41,783 nt of DNA from CAYSSG01 sp964433635 (GCA_964433635.1 CAYSSG010000015.1:1-41783), one strand, 5' to 3'; counted from the stretch's first letter, positions 1 to 8,681 are shown. Notes: generated by a model not told the origin, from the sequence alone. Program-made: numbers and translations.

Positions 1-104
1 CATTGTGATTCAAGGAATTCCTGTGTATACTGGAAAATAAATTGCTTTTAAGACCAATAATCTGTTTGACATCGAAAAAACCGCTGTGAAACCGGGAGAA
101 AAAA

Positions 105-935
105 TTGTACTGGTATCTCTTTAAAACCGAAATTGATAATTTTCCCTACAGGATTTACCTGGAAGAAAGGTCAGGTCAATTTTTAGTTTTGCGGGTACAG
201 GCGAAATGGCCGGGACCGGGAAAGAAAATTTTCTGCATTTCCGATGGAATCGTTTCCCAGGAAGACCTGCCTGATGAGGAACCTGTAGATAAATGCCCCA
301 TAATATTAGCCCAAAGATTCGGTAAAAAACTGAACATTATCCTGGATCGAAAGACCCGAAGAAGGTGCTGGTTCCTTTTCCTGCAAAAGGAGTATAAGAC
401 AAGTCCGGGAGAATATTATGAGCAAATCTTCTGGATAACCCAATCCTCCATGAAAGTAAAGGGTCCGGGAACTTATATCCCACAGGGCGGAAAACAGGAC
501 ACAATGGATATTATCATTGATAAGAGAGAACGCTATCCTTATAAATTTGCCAGAAGTAATATTCAGAAACAGAACCTCAAGGCAGGAGATTATGCCTTAT
601 TCAAGGATGATTGTATTGTTGCCATTGCTGAAAGAAAAACCCTGGATCATTTCCTGCATGAAATACGGAATTTTGAGGTCCTGAAGCTGAACCTGCAGGA
701 ATTACGGCAGTATCCCCTGAAAGCGATGCTATTTGATTCTCCCTATTCCGAATTTATTAACCCTAAAACCAATGTATATTATAAGCCTTCCTACACGGCA
801 GATATCCTGGCTGAACTTTTTGTTACCTTCCCCGATATCCAATTTATCTTTTTTAAAAATCGAAAATTAGCCAATGAATGGCTCTACCGCTGGTTTAAGA
901 GAATCTGGGTTCATTATGAATACAGTGATAAGTGA
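105..935 (+). CDS. ERCC4-domain nuclease with an unassigned N-terminal region
   Basis: The C-terminal half (about residues 135-270) looks like an ERCC4/XPF-type nuclease domain. IIIDKRE gives the first acidic cluster, GDYAL follows, then AERKTLDHF supplies the ERK...D signature. That family cuts branched or flapped DNA; the substrate here is unknown. Residues 1-130 are rich in aromatic and basic residues and match no family I recognise. There is no helicase domain and no clear helix-hairpin-helix, so this is a stand-alone nuclease. The start is TTG at 105, 5-6 nt after a GGGAGA ribosome-binding site. The gene stands alone, with about 90 nt before hicB. Nuclease assignment is good; cellular role is open. 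Confidence 0.75.
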   Translation: MYWYLFKTEIDNFPYRIYLEERSGQFLVLRVQAKWPGPGKKIFCISDGIVSQEDLPDEEPVDKCPIILAQRFGKKLNIILDRKTRRRCWFLFLQKEYKTSPGEYYEQIFWITQSSMKVKGPGTYIPQGGKQDTMDIIIDKRERYPYKFARSNIQKQNLKAGDYALFKDDCIVAIAERKTLDHFLHEIRNFEVLKLNLQELRQYPLKAMLFDSPYSEFINPKTNVYYKPSYTADILAELFVTFPDIQFIFFKNRKLANEWLYRWFKRIWVHYEYSDK

Positions 936-1027
936 TTAGTGAAGAGACAAAACAGGTATATGGTTTTTAGGGTATGCCGCAATAGTTAGATCGGAAATAA
1001 AGATTAGAAAAAATAGGGAGATGAAAA

Positions 1028-1270
1028 ATGCCTGTTTCACAAACGATAAATTATAGAATCTTACTAAGGAAAGAGGCTGGGGCTGGTTATACTGCAACCG
1101 TACCATCTCTCCCCGGTTGTGTTACCTATGGCGAAACTATTGAAGAAGCAACAACAATGGTAAAGGAAGCCATTGAATTATATTTAGAAAGTTTAAAGGC
1201 TCATCACGAAGAAATCCCCAATGATGAAGGTACTTTGGAGTATACCCTAACGGTAGGAATAAGTGCCTAA
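1028..1270 (+). CDS. hicB: HicB-family antitoxin
   Basis: An 80-residue protein of the HicB-like fold. It has the family pattern of a beta strand with YTATVPSLPGCVTYG followed by an amphipathic helix with EEATTMVKEAIELYLESL. HicB proteins neutralise the HicA mRNA interferase by direct binding. There is no C-terminal DNA-binding domain, so this is the short form. The reading frame overlaps the start of the hicA remnant by 8 nt, the usual coupling of such modules. Because the partner is broken (next entry), the antitoxin may be a relic or may act against a HicA elsewhere. Confidence 0.85.
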   Translation: MPVSQTINYRILLRKEAGAGYTATVPSLPGCVTYGETIEEATTMVKEAIELYLESLKAHHEEIPNDEGTLEYTLTVGISA

Positions 1271-1506
1271 ACTACCACCTTTAACCTCCCAAGAAGTAAT
1301 AAAAATCCTGAGAAAAATGGCTTATATCAGATAGATCGAAGGGGAGCCATAAAAGATATTACCATGCAGAAAGCAGAAGAAGAGTTGTTGTTCCCTACCA
1401 TAAGAAAGACCTGCCAAGAGGCACTCTTATGGAAATATTAAAACAGGCAGGTATCAGGAAAGAAGATTGGACTAAAAACGAAAAACGAATAACTATTATC
1501 TTTTTC
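1263..1506 (+). pseudogene. hicA: hicA toxin remnant, two frameshifts
   Basis: Reading from GTG at 1263 gives VPKLPPLTSQEVIKILRK, a typical HicA N-terminus, then stops at a TAG. The rest of the family sequence continues in other frames: NGLYQIDRRG after a missing base in the A-run at 1313-1317, then SHKRYYHAESRRRVVVPYHK and DLPRGTLMEILKQAGI after a missing base in the G-run at 1341-1344. The second block holds the conserved SHK histidine. Both lesions are one-base losses in homopolymers, so sequencing error is a real alternative to decay. The last open frame has no early stop and runs into the converging DUF218 gene, so the end coordinate is approximate. Confidence 0.75.
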
Positions 1507-2316
1507 CTAATAAAACAACCTGTAGTACAACAGGCCAATCCACTCGTGCAATGCCCGCAGGTTATTGTCGTAGGAAATTCCGTTGGGAAGGATGTTCAAT
1601 AGTCCCGGTGCGATATTTTCAAACAGGTAGTCTACCGGTGCCGGGATAACGATGATCTCATCATTCTCAAATGACAGGACAGAACGACGCATATGGAGGG
1701 CACTGGTGACCAGAATTATCTCCTGATACCCATGCTGTCTGATCTCTTCCAGGGTTAACCCGGCATTTTCGAAAGTGGTGCGGGATTGCCCTTCCTTATG
1801 TATATCGCCTGACGGGATGCCCAGTTCCAGCAATACCTGTTCCATGATGTCTGCAGAAGCAGTTTCTCTACCGGAGCCGGGAACGCTTCCTCCGCTTACC
1901 CAGACGGGACATTTGATCTCTCGCCAGATCAAATAGGCACCGTATAAGCGCGCTAAGGTCACTTCTCCGATCTCTGTTTTTCCCTCCTTGCTGGACAGAC
2001 TTTCTTCGACCAGACCTCCACCCAGTACCACCATGACCGGTTGGGATAGGTTCAGGTTATAGCCTGATATCTCCTGCCAGGATAAGTAATCATCTTCCAG
2101 CGGTCTTAAAAGAATCGTCTCACCATACCATGAACTGAATAAAAAGAGGAATAAGACCAGAAAAACCGTTAGACAGGTGGCCAGCTTCTTCCGGCTGAAT
2201 AGAAAAAGAAGAAGAATCAGCAGTACGGCAATGATCACTCCCCCGGGCGGGAAGATCAGCTGCATGATGATTTTTCGTATTAAAAGCGGTGAAATCAGCA
2301 TATCTGACACTGGCAT
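1507..2316 (-). CDS. DUF218 (SanA/ElyC/YdcF-type) membrane protein
   Basis: A 269-residue protein. Two hydrophobic segments (about residues 24-40 and 46-62) are followed by a DUF218 domain beginning VMVVLGGGLVEES. Later family motifs are WVSGGSVPGSGR, the SRTTFENA segment and LVTSALHMRRSV. Members of this family, such as ElyC and SanA in enterics, affect envelope integrity or peptidoglycan-precursor metabolism; the reaction is poorly defined. Its 5' end overlaps arsR by 22 nt, so the two are probably co-transcribed. The true start could be an internal ATG closer to the first membrane segment. Confidence 0.8.
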   Translation of the reverse strand: MPVSDMLISPLLIRKIIMQLIFPPGGVIIAVLLILLLFLFSRKKLATCLTVFLVLFLFLFSSWYGETILLRPLEDDYLSWQEISGYNLNLSQPVMVVLGGGLVEESLSSKEGKTEIGEVTLARLYGAYLIWREIKCPVWVSGGSVPGSGRETASADIMEQVLLELGIPSGDIHKEGQSRTTFENAGLTLEEIRQHGYQEIILVTSALHMRRSVLSFENDEIIVIPAPVDYLFENIAPGLLNILPNGISYDNNLRALHEWIGLLYYRLFY

Positions 2317-2639
2317 TTTTCCCTGATATGGTTATCCCGGCATTTTCTCAGGCGCTTTTTATCTTCTTTTAACGCTGCGATGTTTTCTTTGATTCCGCTG
2401 GCTAACCATTGACGATCCAGGTCAGAAGGAAGAGAATAAAACATCCACTTGCCGACCTTGCGGCTGTTAATTAATTCTGCCTCCCTTAATACCTTCAGGC
2501 TATGGGAAATCCTGGATTGCTCCATATCCAGGGCACAGGTGAGCTCACAGACACAGAGCTCACCTTCAACCAGAATCATATAGATACGCAGACGTGTCCG
2601 GTCAGATAAAGCGCTGAATATTTTCAGATATTCTTTCAT
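2295..2639 (-). CDS. ArsR-family transcriptional regulator with a CVC metal-site motif
   Basis: A 114-residue winged-helix protein. The helix-turn-helix lies around SRISHSLKVLREAELI. Just before it is GELCVCELT, the Cys-x-Cys arrangement used by ArsR-type sensors to bind As(III)/Sb(III) in the alpha-3 helix. The tail is also Cys-rich (CQCQIC). Such proteins repress their operon until a thiophilic metal or metalloid binds. No arsenic transporter or reductase is nearby. The overlapping downstream gene is the DUF218 protein and the upstream neighbour is a DUF1573 protein, so the regulated function is not obvious. Confidence 0.85.
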   Translation of the reverse strand: MKEYLKIFSALSDRTRLRIYMILVEGELCVCELTCALDMEQSRISHSLKVLREAELINSRKVGKWMFYSLPSDLDRQWLASGIKENIAALKEDKKRLRKCRDNHIREKCQCQIC

Positions 2640-2685
2640 AAGACTCCTCTGCCATCATTGATCTTCTCTCCAATAGCACGATAGG

Positions 2686-3741
2686 CTACTGGTGCTCAGG
2701 ATTGATCCTGACAGGCAGTGCAATATTCAGATGAATATATTCCTGCACCTCTTCATTTAAGTTCAGTTCATTTATTTTTTCTTCATCGATTTGAATAATC
2801 ATCTCCCGCTCTTCTCCCGGTGACAGGCTCATGGGCTCGCTGATCGGTCTCAGATAGGCAACGGAAGATTGAACGGAAACGATCTGTAATATCTCGCCAC
2901 TGTTATTCTTTAAAAGGAATTTGGCCTCATGTGCTCCCTGTTGTGGATTTTCAGTTATCATCATCTCCGGTACAGGACGGATGGAAACGACCTGCTCCTT
3001 CTCCCCGATATACCCTTCTATTCTTAATGTGATATTCTTATGGTTCGGGTCATTGGTCACCAAACGGATATGTTCCCTGACCAAACCGGTTTCCTGTTCA
3101 CTTGAATCATAGGTAAAAGGAATCTCCATCTTTTCTTCGGGAGCTAACTTTCGAGGAAAAATCAGTGTCTCTTTGTTATATTGAATATGATCAGGAACAT
3201 CAATACTTTCAATATCCAAACTTAAATCCCCCTGATTTACTATTTCTAAAGTAAAATGAGAAGAATCACCCCGTGTAAGGAGTGACAGGTCCCATAACTG
3301 TTCTGAGAGATGAATCTCGGGAGAAGGCACATGCTCTACATCTGCCTGAATGGTAATTTTTACCCTCTCCTTTTCCGGGTCATTGGAGTAAATATAAATA
3401 GACTTGGTCACTAATCCTTCGTATCCCCTGGGATTAAACGTCACTTCCAGCTGGCCTGTCTTCCCGGGAAGTATCTGTTCTTCGGATAACATGGTGGCAG
3501 TGCATCCACAGGTAGCCTGCACTCTTTCGATCATCAGCGTCTCGCCCCCCTTATTCTCCAGGGTAAACACATGTGTCTTTTCCTCATCCGGCTTAATCTT
3601 ACCCAGGTCTCCGATCTCCTCGGATACCGCTAAAGACGGTGGACCGGAAAACTGGTTAGTCATATTTTTGACAAAATAACCTATGGCCAGAAAGGCAGCG
3701 ATAATTAATAGAACAATGAGTAAAAAACCTTTTTTCTGCAT
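2686..3741 (-). CDS. DUF1573 domain protein, membrane-anchored
   Basis: A 351-residue protein with an N-terminal hydrophobic anchor (about residues 4-24) and an extracytoplasmic region. Residues about 35-130 form a DUF1573 domain: HVFTLENKGG, the RVQATCGCTAT cysteine motif and the strand-rich EVTFNPRGYEG region. Two further immunoglobulin-like beta-sandwich segments of the same style follow (HFTLEIVNQGDLSLDI and AKFLLKNNSGEILQI). DUF1573 proteins are exported and of unknown function. It is the first gene before arsR in the minus-strand direction, 46 nt apart, and lies downstream of selB. Confidence 0.75.
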   Translation of the reverse strand: MQKKGFLLIVLLIIAAFLAIGYFVKNMTNQFSGPPSLAVSEEIGDLGKIKPDEEKTHVFTLENKGGETLMIERVQATCGCTATMLSEEQILPGKTGQLEVTFNPRGYEGLVTKSIYIYSNDPEKERVKITIQADVEHVPSPEIHLSEQLWDLSLLTRGDSSHFTLEIVNQGDLSLDIESIDVPDHIQYNKETLIFPRKLAPEEKMEIPFTYDSSEQETGLVREHIRLVTNDPNHKNITLRIEGYIGEKEQVVSIRPVPEMMITENPQQGAHEAKFLLKNNSGEILQIVSVQSSVAYLRPISEPMSLSPGEEREMIIQIDEEKINELNLNEEVQEYIHLNIALPVRINPEHQ

Positions 3742-3850
3742 TATAAAATTTACCTCAAATTGTTTATTTCAAAATACGAATCTATCCATGGAATATATGA
3801 TCTCATATTGACATACTTTATCTATCATCCAATGAAATATTATTACCGTG

Positions 3851-5740
3851 TCATTGCCTCTTCAAATCTCCTACTAAAAACCTTCTGTTTTCTTTCCGTA
3901 TCGTTATTCCTTCTCTATCCATTCTCTCCAGAAAAGGTATCAGGTACTTTCGACTCATGCCCAGCAAATCCCTGGCTTCCTCTATCGAAATGGATTGATT
4001 AGCCTTCAAAAAATTAATCACTCTTTCTTTCATCTCCTGAAAATTGTCTCTATCCAGCAATATCCCCTCATCAAGTTTCACAATGAGATTCTCCTGTATC
4101 AAATATTTCACCACCTCTTTACTATCGGGGAATTGTTCGGAAAGGTTTTTTTCGGTAGGAGGATTGGTTGGACTGTCTTTGAAAAGTGTCAGGATTTGAT
4201 CAATCATCTCCTGATTTCTGGAGGAGATGGATGGCTGATAAGAGGGATTAAAAATTTTTCCCTTGTTAAATCCTAAATCCCCGGAGTTGACTAGAGATTG
4301 AATGAGAAACAGGAATAATCTTGGTGGAAAGAATTTAAAATGAGACTGTATCTGGTTTAACTGAAAATTCTTTTCCAGGGGGAATTTTTGATATTCTTTT
4401 TTTAAGGTATCAACTAACTTGTCCTTCTGTAGATTCCAGTAGATCGAATCAACAATCCATTGATCGGCAACAGTTAATTTGGCTGCATGCCGTAGTTCCT
4501 GAACGGTCTCGGTAATATCAACCCGGGAATAATGGCTCTGAACTAAAAAATCTTTTAATAGGCAGAGTTTCTTCTTCTTCAGTTCTGATAATATTAATTG
4601 GTCTATCCGGGAATGATTTCTCCGTTTTAAAAAATCCCTATACTGTTGATCGTAAAAACTATGTTTTTCGGCCAGTGGATCTAGGATAATACCTCCACCG
4701 ACTGTCAGAGGTGGTGTAGGACGTCTCAAAATAAAGTGATCACCAATACAGGTGACCAAAGCTTCTTTCAGACGTATTTGGGCATATCGTTCTTCTCCGT
4801 CATTTTCTTTCTTCTTTTTTTCTAAAATCATCTGAGCCGGGATCTCCCTGGTCTCCCAAAAAAAGTCCAATACGGATCCATTCTTTAATTCAAATCCAGA
4901 TAACCCGGATATGATTTTTAATTGTACATCGATATACCGGTTTGCTGTAACTGGTTCATACCCGAAAATAACATCCCCTCTCCTGAGGTCCTCTTTTTTT
5001 ATCCCGGCTAAATTCAAGGCCACACGGCTACCAGGATAGGCTTCTGATGACTGTTTCTTATAGGTCTGAATGCTTCGAATGCGGACCTTCTGATCAGAAG
5101 GGAAAATATGAACCTCCTGATTTACCGATAATCTCCCCCCTGACAGTGTTCCGGTCACGACTGTCCCGCTTCCCCTGATATTAAAAACCCGGTCGATACA
5201 CAGCCTCGGTTTATCAATATCTTTTTTTGGTTTCATCCGGGGAATCAGACTTTGAATTTCAGATTTCAATCTGTCAATGCCTTTATTTTTTGCAGCACTC
5301 ACTCTGATGATCGGAGCATTGTGAAAGACAGTATCCTTTAATCTCTCCTGAATTCTGTTTTCAACCAGGTCTACCTGGCTTTGATCTGCCAGGTCTACCT
5401 TGGTAATGACCATGATACCATTCTGGATGGCAAGCAGCTGGATAATCTGAAAGTGTTCTTCGGTCTGGGGCATCCACCCTTCATGGGCATCAACTACCAG
5501 GATGAACGCATCAATTCCCGTTGCTCCGGCAATCATATTCTTTACCAGGTTTTCATGCCCGGGGACATCCACGATACCGACCTTTTCTCCTGAAGGTAAA
5601 TCCATCCAGGCAAAACCCAGGTCAATCGTCATCCCTCTTTCCTTTTCTTCAGGTAAACGGTCTGCATCCATGCCTGTCAGGGCATAAATCAGCGCCGTCT
5701 TTCCATGATCGATATGACCTGCTGTTCCAAAAACAAACAT
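3851..5740 (-). CDS. selB: Selenocysteine-specific elongation factor SelB
   Basis: A 629-residue translation GTPase that delivers Sec-tRNA(Sec) to UGA codons carrying a SECIS hairpin. The G domain opens with GTAGHIDHGKTALI (P-loop), then DVPGHE (G3) and ITKVDL (G4). EF-Tu-like beta-barrel domains 2 and 3 follow (RGSGTVVTGTL is a typical SelB domain-2 motif). The last 250 residues are a string of winged-helix domains that in known SelB proteins bind the SECIS RNA, ending near LLGMSRKYLIPFLERMDREG. Length is normal. It is last in the selC-selA-selD-selB order, 89 nt after selD. Confidence 0.97.
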   Translation of the reverse strand: MFVFGTAGHIDHGKTALIYALTGMDADRLPEEKERGMTIDLGFAWMDLPSGEKVGIVDVPGHENLVKNMIAGATGIDAFILVVDAHEGWMPQTEEHFQIIQLLAIQNGIMVITKVDLADQSQVDLVENRIQERLKDTVFHNAPIIRVSAAKNKGIDRLKSEIQSLIPRMKPKKDIDKPRLCIDRVFNIRGSGTVVTGTLSGGRLSVNQEVHIFPSDQKVRIRSIQTYKKQSSEAYPGSRVALNLAGIKKEDLRRGDVIFGYEPVTANRYIDVQLKIISGLSGFELKNGSVLDFFWETREIPAQMILEKKKKENDGEERYAQIRLKEALVTCIGDHFILRRPTPPLTVGGGIILDPLAEKHSFYDQQYRDFLKRRNHSRIDQLILSELKKKKLCLLKDFLVQSHYSRVDITETVQELRHAAKLTVADQWIVDSIYWNLQKDKLVDTLKKEYQKFPLEKNFQLNQIQSHFKFFPPRLFLFLIQSLVNSGDLGFNKGKIFNPSYQPSISSRNQEMIDQILTLFKDSPTNPPTEKNLSEQFPDSKEVVKYLIQENLIVKLDEGILLDRDNFQEMKERVINFLKANQSISIEEARDLLGMSRKYLIPFLERMDREGITIRKENRRFLVGDLKRQ

Positions 5741-5829
5741 AACATCCTCTCTTCTTTGCCGATCCAGGATTCGGGGCAGATAGAACCTGTCAGAGTCTAT
5801 CCGGTTCCCACGCCTTTCACAAATTCCAC

Positions 5830-6873
5830 TTAGATTAAATGGATTCTTTTCTCACCTGAACGGCCTTTGCCAATTCTGCCAACAATCCTACTGTTGTCAA
5901 ATCCCTCTTTCTCTAATAGCGATAAGACTTCCCGGGCATCTTCCTGTCCGACAGAGATTAATAGTCCGCCGGAGGTCTGGGCATCATATAACAGTATCTC
6001 CGTAGCCGGATGGATTTCTTTTTCTTTTTTCACACCACAGGAAAAGTTCTTCTGATTGGCGATACTGCCTCCGGGAATGATATCCTGTTGGGCAAGCGTG
6101 TATGCTCCAGCAAGTACCGGAACATTTTTGACCTGAATTTCGGCAGTGAAATCCCCGTCTGACAGCATTTCACTTAAGTGCCCTAAAAATCCAAAACCGG
6201 TGATATCAGTCATGCTGTGTACAGACAGACCTAAAATTGATTCAGGGATATGATTCAGTTTAGTCATCCACTTGATAGCTTCTCCTGCTTCATCTTCACT
6301 GATTATCTCTGCCTTGAGAGCAGTAGAGATAATTCCGGTACCCAGTGGTTTGGTTAAAATCAACATGTCGCCTTCCCGGGGCGTATGATTACGGATTATT
6401 CTTTCGGGATGGACGATTCCCAGTGCAGCCAGACCGTATTTGGGTTCCCGGTCTTTCAGGCTGTGGCCACCGACCAGAATAGCTCCGGCTTCCCGTACCT
6501 TTTCTACCCCGCCTCTGATGATTTCGTTCAAATCGGTAATCCGGTCAGCAGGAAAACAGACCATATTTAGAGCCATCAGGGGTTTCCCGCCCATGGCAAA
6601 GATATCACTTAAGGCATTGGCAGCGGATATCTGGCCAAAGACAAACGGATTATCCACAATAGGCGTAATAAAATCCACCGTAAAGATGATGGCAGTGTCC
6701 GGGTTGATACGGTAAACCGCAGCATCTTCATGATATTCAAAACTGCTTAATACATTTTCATCTTTGATGTGATTGAATTTTTTCAGAATCTCACCGAGAT
6801 CCTCATAACTCAGTTTCGCCGCTCAGCCGGCAGCAGAAACCAGCTGCATCAATCTCTTTTTTTGATCTGACAT
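5830..6873 (-). CDS. selD: Selenophosphate synthetase SelD, itself a selenoprotein (Sec17)
   Basis: Makes selenophosphate from selenide and ATP, the selenium donor for SelA. A plain ORF search would begin at 6678, but the reading frame continues upstream through an in-frame UGA (6825-6823) to ATG at 6873. That ATG is preceded by a strong AAAGGAGGTG site. The N-terminus reads SAAGUAAKLSYEDLG. Sec17 and Lys20 align with the catalytic Cys17 and Lys20 of E. coli SelD. The restored length is 347 residues, normal for the family. PIVDNPFVFGQISAANALSD and the C-terminal TSGGLLISV are conserved SelD blocks. A hairpin 19 nt after the UGA supports readthrough. It lies 22 nt downstream of selA. Confidence 0.96.
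6785..6803 (-). promoter_or_regulatory. Bacterial SECIS hairpin for the selD UGA
   Basis: On the minus strand an uninterrupted 8-bp stem, AGGATCTC pairing with GAGATTCT (one G-U), closes a GGT loop. The stem starts 19 nt after the UGA and the loop 27 nt after it. Known bacterial SECIS elements place a small apical loop with a G in its first two positions about 16-37 nt from the UGA, and this fits. Folding was done by eye. Confidence 0.75.
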
Positions 6874-6895
6874 CTATACACCTCCTTTCGATGGC

Positions 6896-8347
6896 TTAAT
6901 GCAACTTCTTCCTGATGCTGTTTTTGGTGTATGTTGTCCCTGTCTTCTCCTGAAAGGCATGACTGATGATTTTCACTAACTTCTTGTCATACAGCGGTTC
7001 AATGGTTCTGGGATCCAGAATCAAGCAATCCTCTTGTATCCTTCCCAGAACGGCAGGGTTGGATTGGCGTAGCCTTTGATCCAACGCTTCGATGCTGCTT
7101 TCTGATTGAATCATTAAAAGCCGGGTCTTTAGTGTCTTCCCGGGCAGTGATCCACCGCCTGCTACCGATACACCGTCCTGGCAGGTTGCCGCAATCCCCT
7201 GCTGCCGTAACCTTCTGGCTAAAGAATGGCAGCGGTGTTTGATGGTCTCATATGGCATGGAAATCATCTGCCAGACTGGAAGGTCCTGCAGGGCATTTCC
7301 ATGCAGGTAAGATAATAGAACAGACTGGAGAACAGCAAGGGTCATCTTTCCTACCCGGAAGGTACGGTACATGGGATCTGTCCGGATTCGGCTGAGATAT
7401 TCTCTCTTGCCGCAGATGATTCCCCCCTGCGGGCCACCTAATAATTTATCGGCACTGAAGCAGACCATATCGGCACCGCTTCTGATCATTTCATGAACCA
7501 TCGGCTCATGTGTCAAATCAAATGAGTCGGTAGGTAAAAACGTACCGCTCCCCAGGTCAACTGCAACGGGTACTTCATGTTTTTTCCCCAGCACCTTGAG
7601 TGCTTTTACATCGACAGACTGGACAAAGCCGTTCTGAAAAAAATTGCTCTGGTGCACTTTCAGTAATAAGGCGGTGTTTTCATTGATAGCTTCCCGGTAA
7701 TCATCCAGGTTCGTCTGGTTGGTGGTGCCTACCTCCCTCAGTATAACGCCACTCTCCCTTAATATATCCGGGATGCGGAATCCTCCGCCGATTTGCAGCA
7801 GCTCACCTCTTGATATGACCACTTCTCTCTCCTTTGCCAGCGTCTTCAGAATCAGAAAAACCGCAGCAGCATTGTTGTTCAGGACGAGGGCGCTTTCGGA
7901 ATGGCTTAAAACAGCCAGCATCCTCTCCACGAAATCCCCTCTTTTTCCCCGGGTTCCCTGCAGGAGGTCATATTCCAGATTGCAGAAACCCATAAGGGTA
8001 TTCACGGACTCATTCATCAGATTGCTTCCCAACGTTGCCCTGCCCAGATTGGTATGTAAAATCACACCGGTTCCGTTGATGACCGGACGGATAAAGGACC
8101 GGCATTCCTGATCAACAAAAGAGATACACCTTTGAATCACTTCCGCTAAAGAAGAAGGATCAGCGCCATGCGTAATCATTTTTCTTTCTTCGTTCAGGAC
8201 AATTCTGACCAGGGGCGTAACCATTTTTCGTGAATAGCGGCCAATGGTGGTCTGCAGCTCTTCCTGCTGCAAGACCTCCTCCACGCTGGGAATCTGCGCC
8301 AATTGCTGATGAAAGTCTTTTACCGGTTTATTGTTTTGTTTGTCCAA
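6896..8347 (-). CDS. selA: L-seryl-tRNA(Sec) selenium transferase SelA
   Basis: A PLP enzyme of 483 residues that converts Ser-tRNA(Sec) to Sec-tRNA(Sec) with selenophosphate. Recognisable blocks are VINGTGVILHTNLGRATL, LNNNAAAVFLILKTLA, EVGTTNQTNLDDY, the VDLGSGTF segment and CFSADKLLGGPQGG, whose lysine should bind PLP. Length is close to the usual 460-470. The start is TTG at 8347 with an AAAGGA site about 10 nt upstream. selC lies 190 nt upstream, separated by a terminator; selD follows after 22 nt. Confidence 0.97.
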   Translation of the reverse strand: MDKQNNKPVKDFHQQLAQIPSVEEVLQQEELQTTIGRYSRKMVTPLVRIVLNEERKMITHGADPSSLAEVIQRCISFVDQECRSFIRPVINGTGVILHTNLGRATLGSNLMNESVNTLMGFCNLEYDLLQGTRGKRGDFVERMLAVLSHSESALVLNNNAAAVFLILKTLAKEREVVISRGELLQIGGGFRIPDILRESGVILREVGTTNQTNLDDYREAINENTALLLKVHQSNFFQNGFVQSVDVKALKVLGKKHEVPVAVDLGSGTFLPTDSFDLTHEPMVHEMIRSGADMVCFSADKLLGGPQGGIICGKREYLSRIRTDPMYRTFRVGKMTLAVLQSVLLSYLHGNALQDLPVWQMISMPYETIKHRCHSLARRLRQQGIAATCQDGVSVAGGGSLPGKTLKTRLLMIQSESSIEALDQRLRQSNPAVLGRIQEDCLILDPRTIEPLYDKKLVKIISHAFQEKTGTTYTKNSIRKKLH

Positions 8348-8490
8348 TCTTACTTTTTTCCTTTGTCTTTTACGATTACAAATACTTATATTAATATATC
8401 ATATTTTAAAAGATTTGATTGACGAGATTGCATTGCTGAACAGAAAATAATAGCTTCAAGTCTTCTTTTTTGTTTTGTCTCTTGGTTGAT

Positions 8491-8530
8491 AAAAAAGCCC
8501 ACACTGGCCTTTTTACTGCCATTTATGGGC
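8491..8530 (-). terminator. Terminator after tRNA-Sec
   Basis: Reading the minus strand just past the tRNA 3' end, GCCCA pairs with TGGGC, with an inner TGGC/GCCA stem, followed at once by six T. This should end selC transcription before selA, so the tRNA probably has its own promoter. Confidence 0.75.
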
Positions 8531-8535
8531 AAATA

Positions 8536-8632
8536 TGGCGGGAGGGGTGGGAATCGAACCCACCACGGCAATGATTGCATTACCGTCAACGGATTTGAAG
8601 TCCGCAAGATCCACCAGAACCCATCCACTCCC
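8536..8632 (-). tRNA. selC: tRNA-Sec (anticodon TCA)
   Basis: A 97-nt tRNA with the hallmarks of selenocysteine tRNA. The anticodon loop is CTTCAAA (anticodon TCA), the D arm has 6 bp with a 4-nt TGGT loop, and a long variable arm has a 9-bp stem (ACGGTAATG with CATTGCCGT). The T arm is GTGGG-TTCGATT-CCCAC, the discriminator is G and CCA is encoded. The acceptor/T branch is unusual: only 7 nt lie between the T stem and the discriminator, giving 12 rather than the 13 stacked pairs of E. coli. The sixth acceptor position is a U-C mismatch. It heads the sel gene cluster. Confidence 0.95.
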
Positions 8633-8681
8633 GATACTTATTTTTTTCGAATCCTGATAACCTATCAGGGTATTACTTATT

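Noticed and set aside
1..124. Possible C-terminal end of an upstream protein (VKPGEKIVLVSL, stop at 122-124).
   Set aside because: The same frame has a TAA at 38-40, only about 27 codons remain open, and no family is recognisable; too weak to annotate.
6678..6873. SelD starting at 6678 as a truncated or leaderless gene.
   Set aside because: The upstream frame holds the catalytic Sec/Lys motif and an excellent ribosome-binding site; stopping at the UGA would remove the active site.
8386..8628. An 80-codon minus-strand ORF through tRNA-Sec.
   Set aside because: It reads through a well-formed tRNA and its terminator and has no family likeness.
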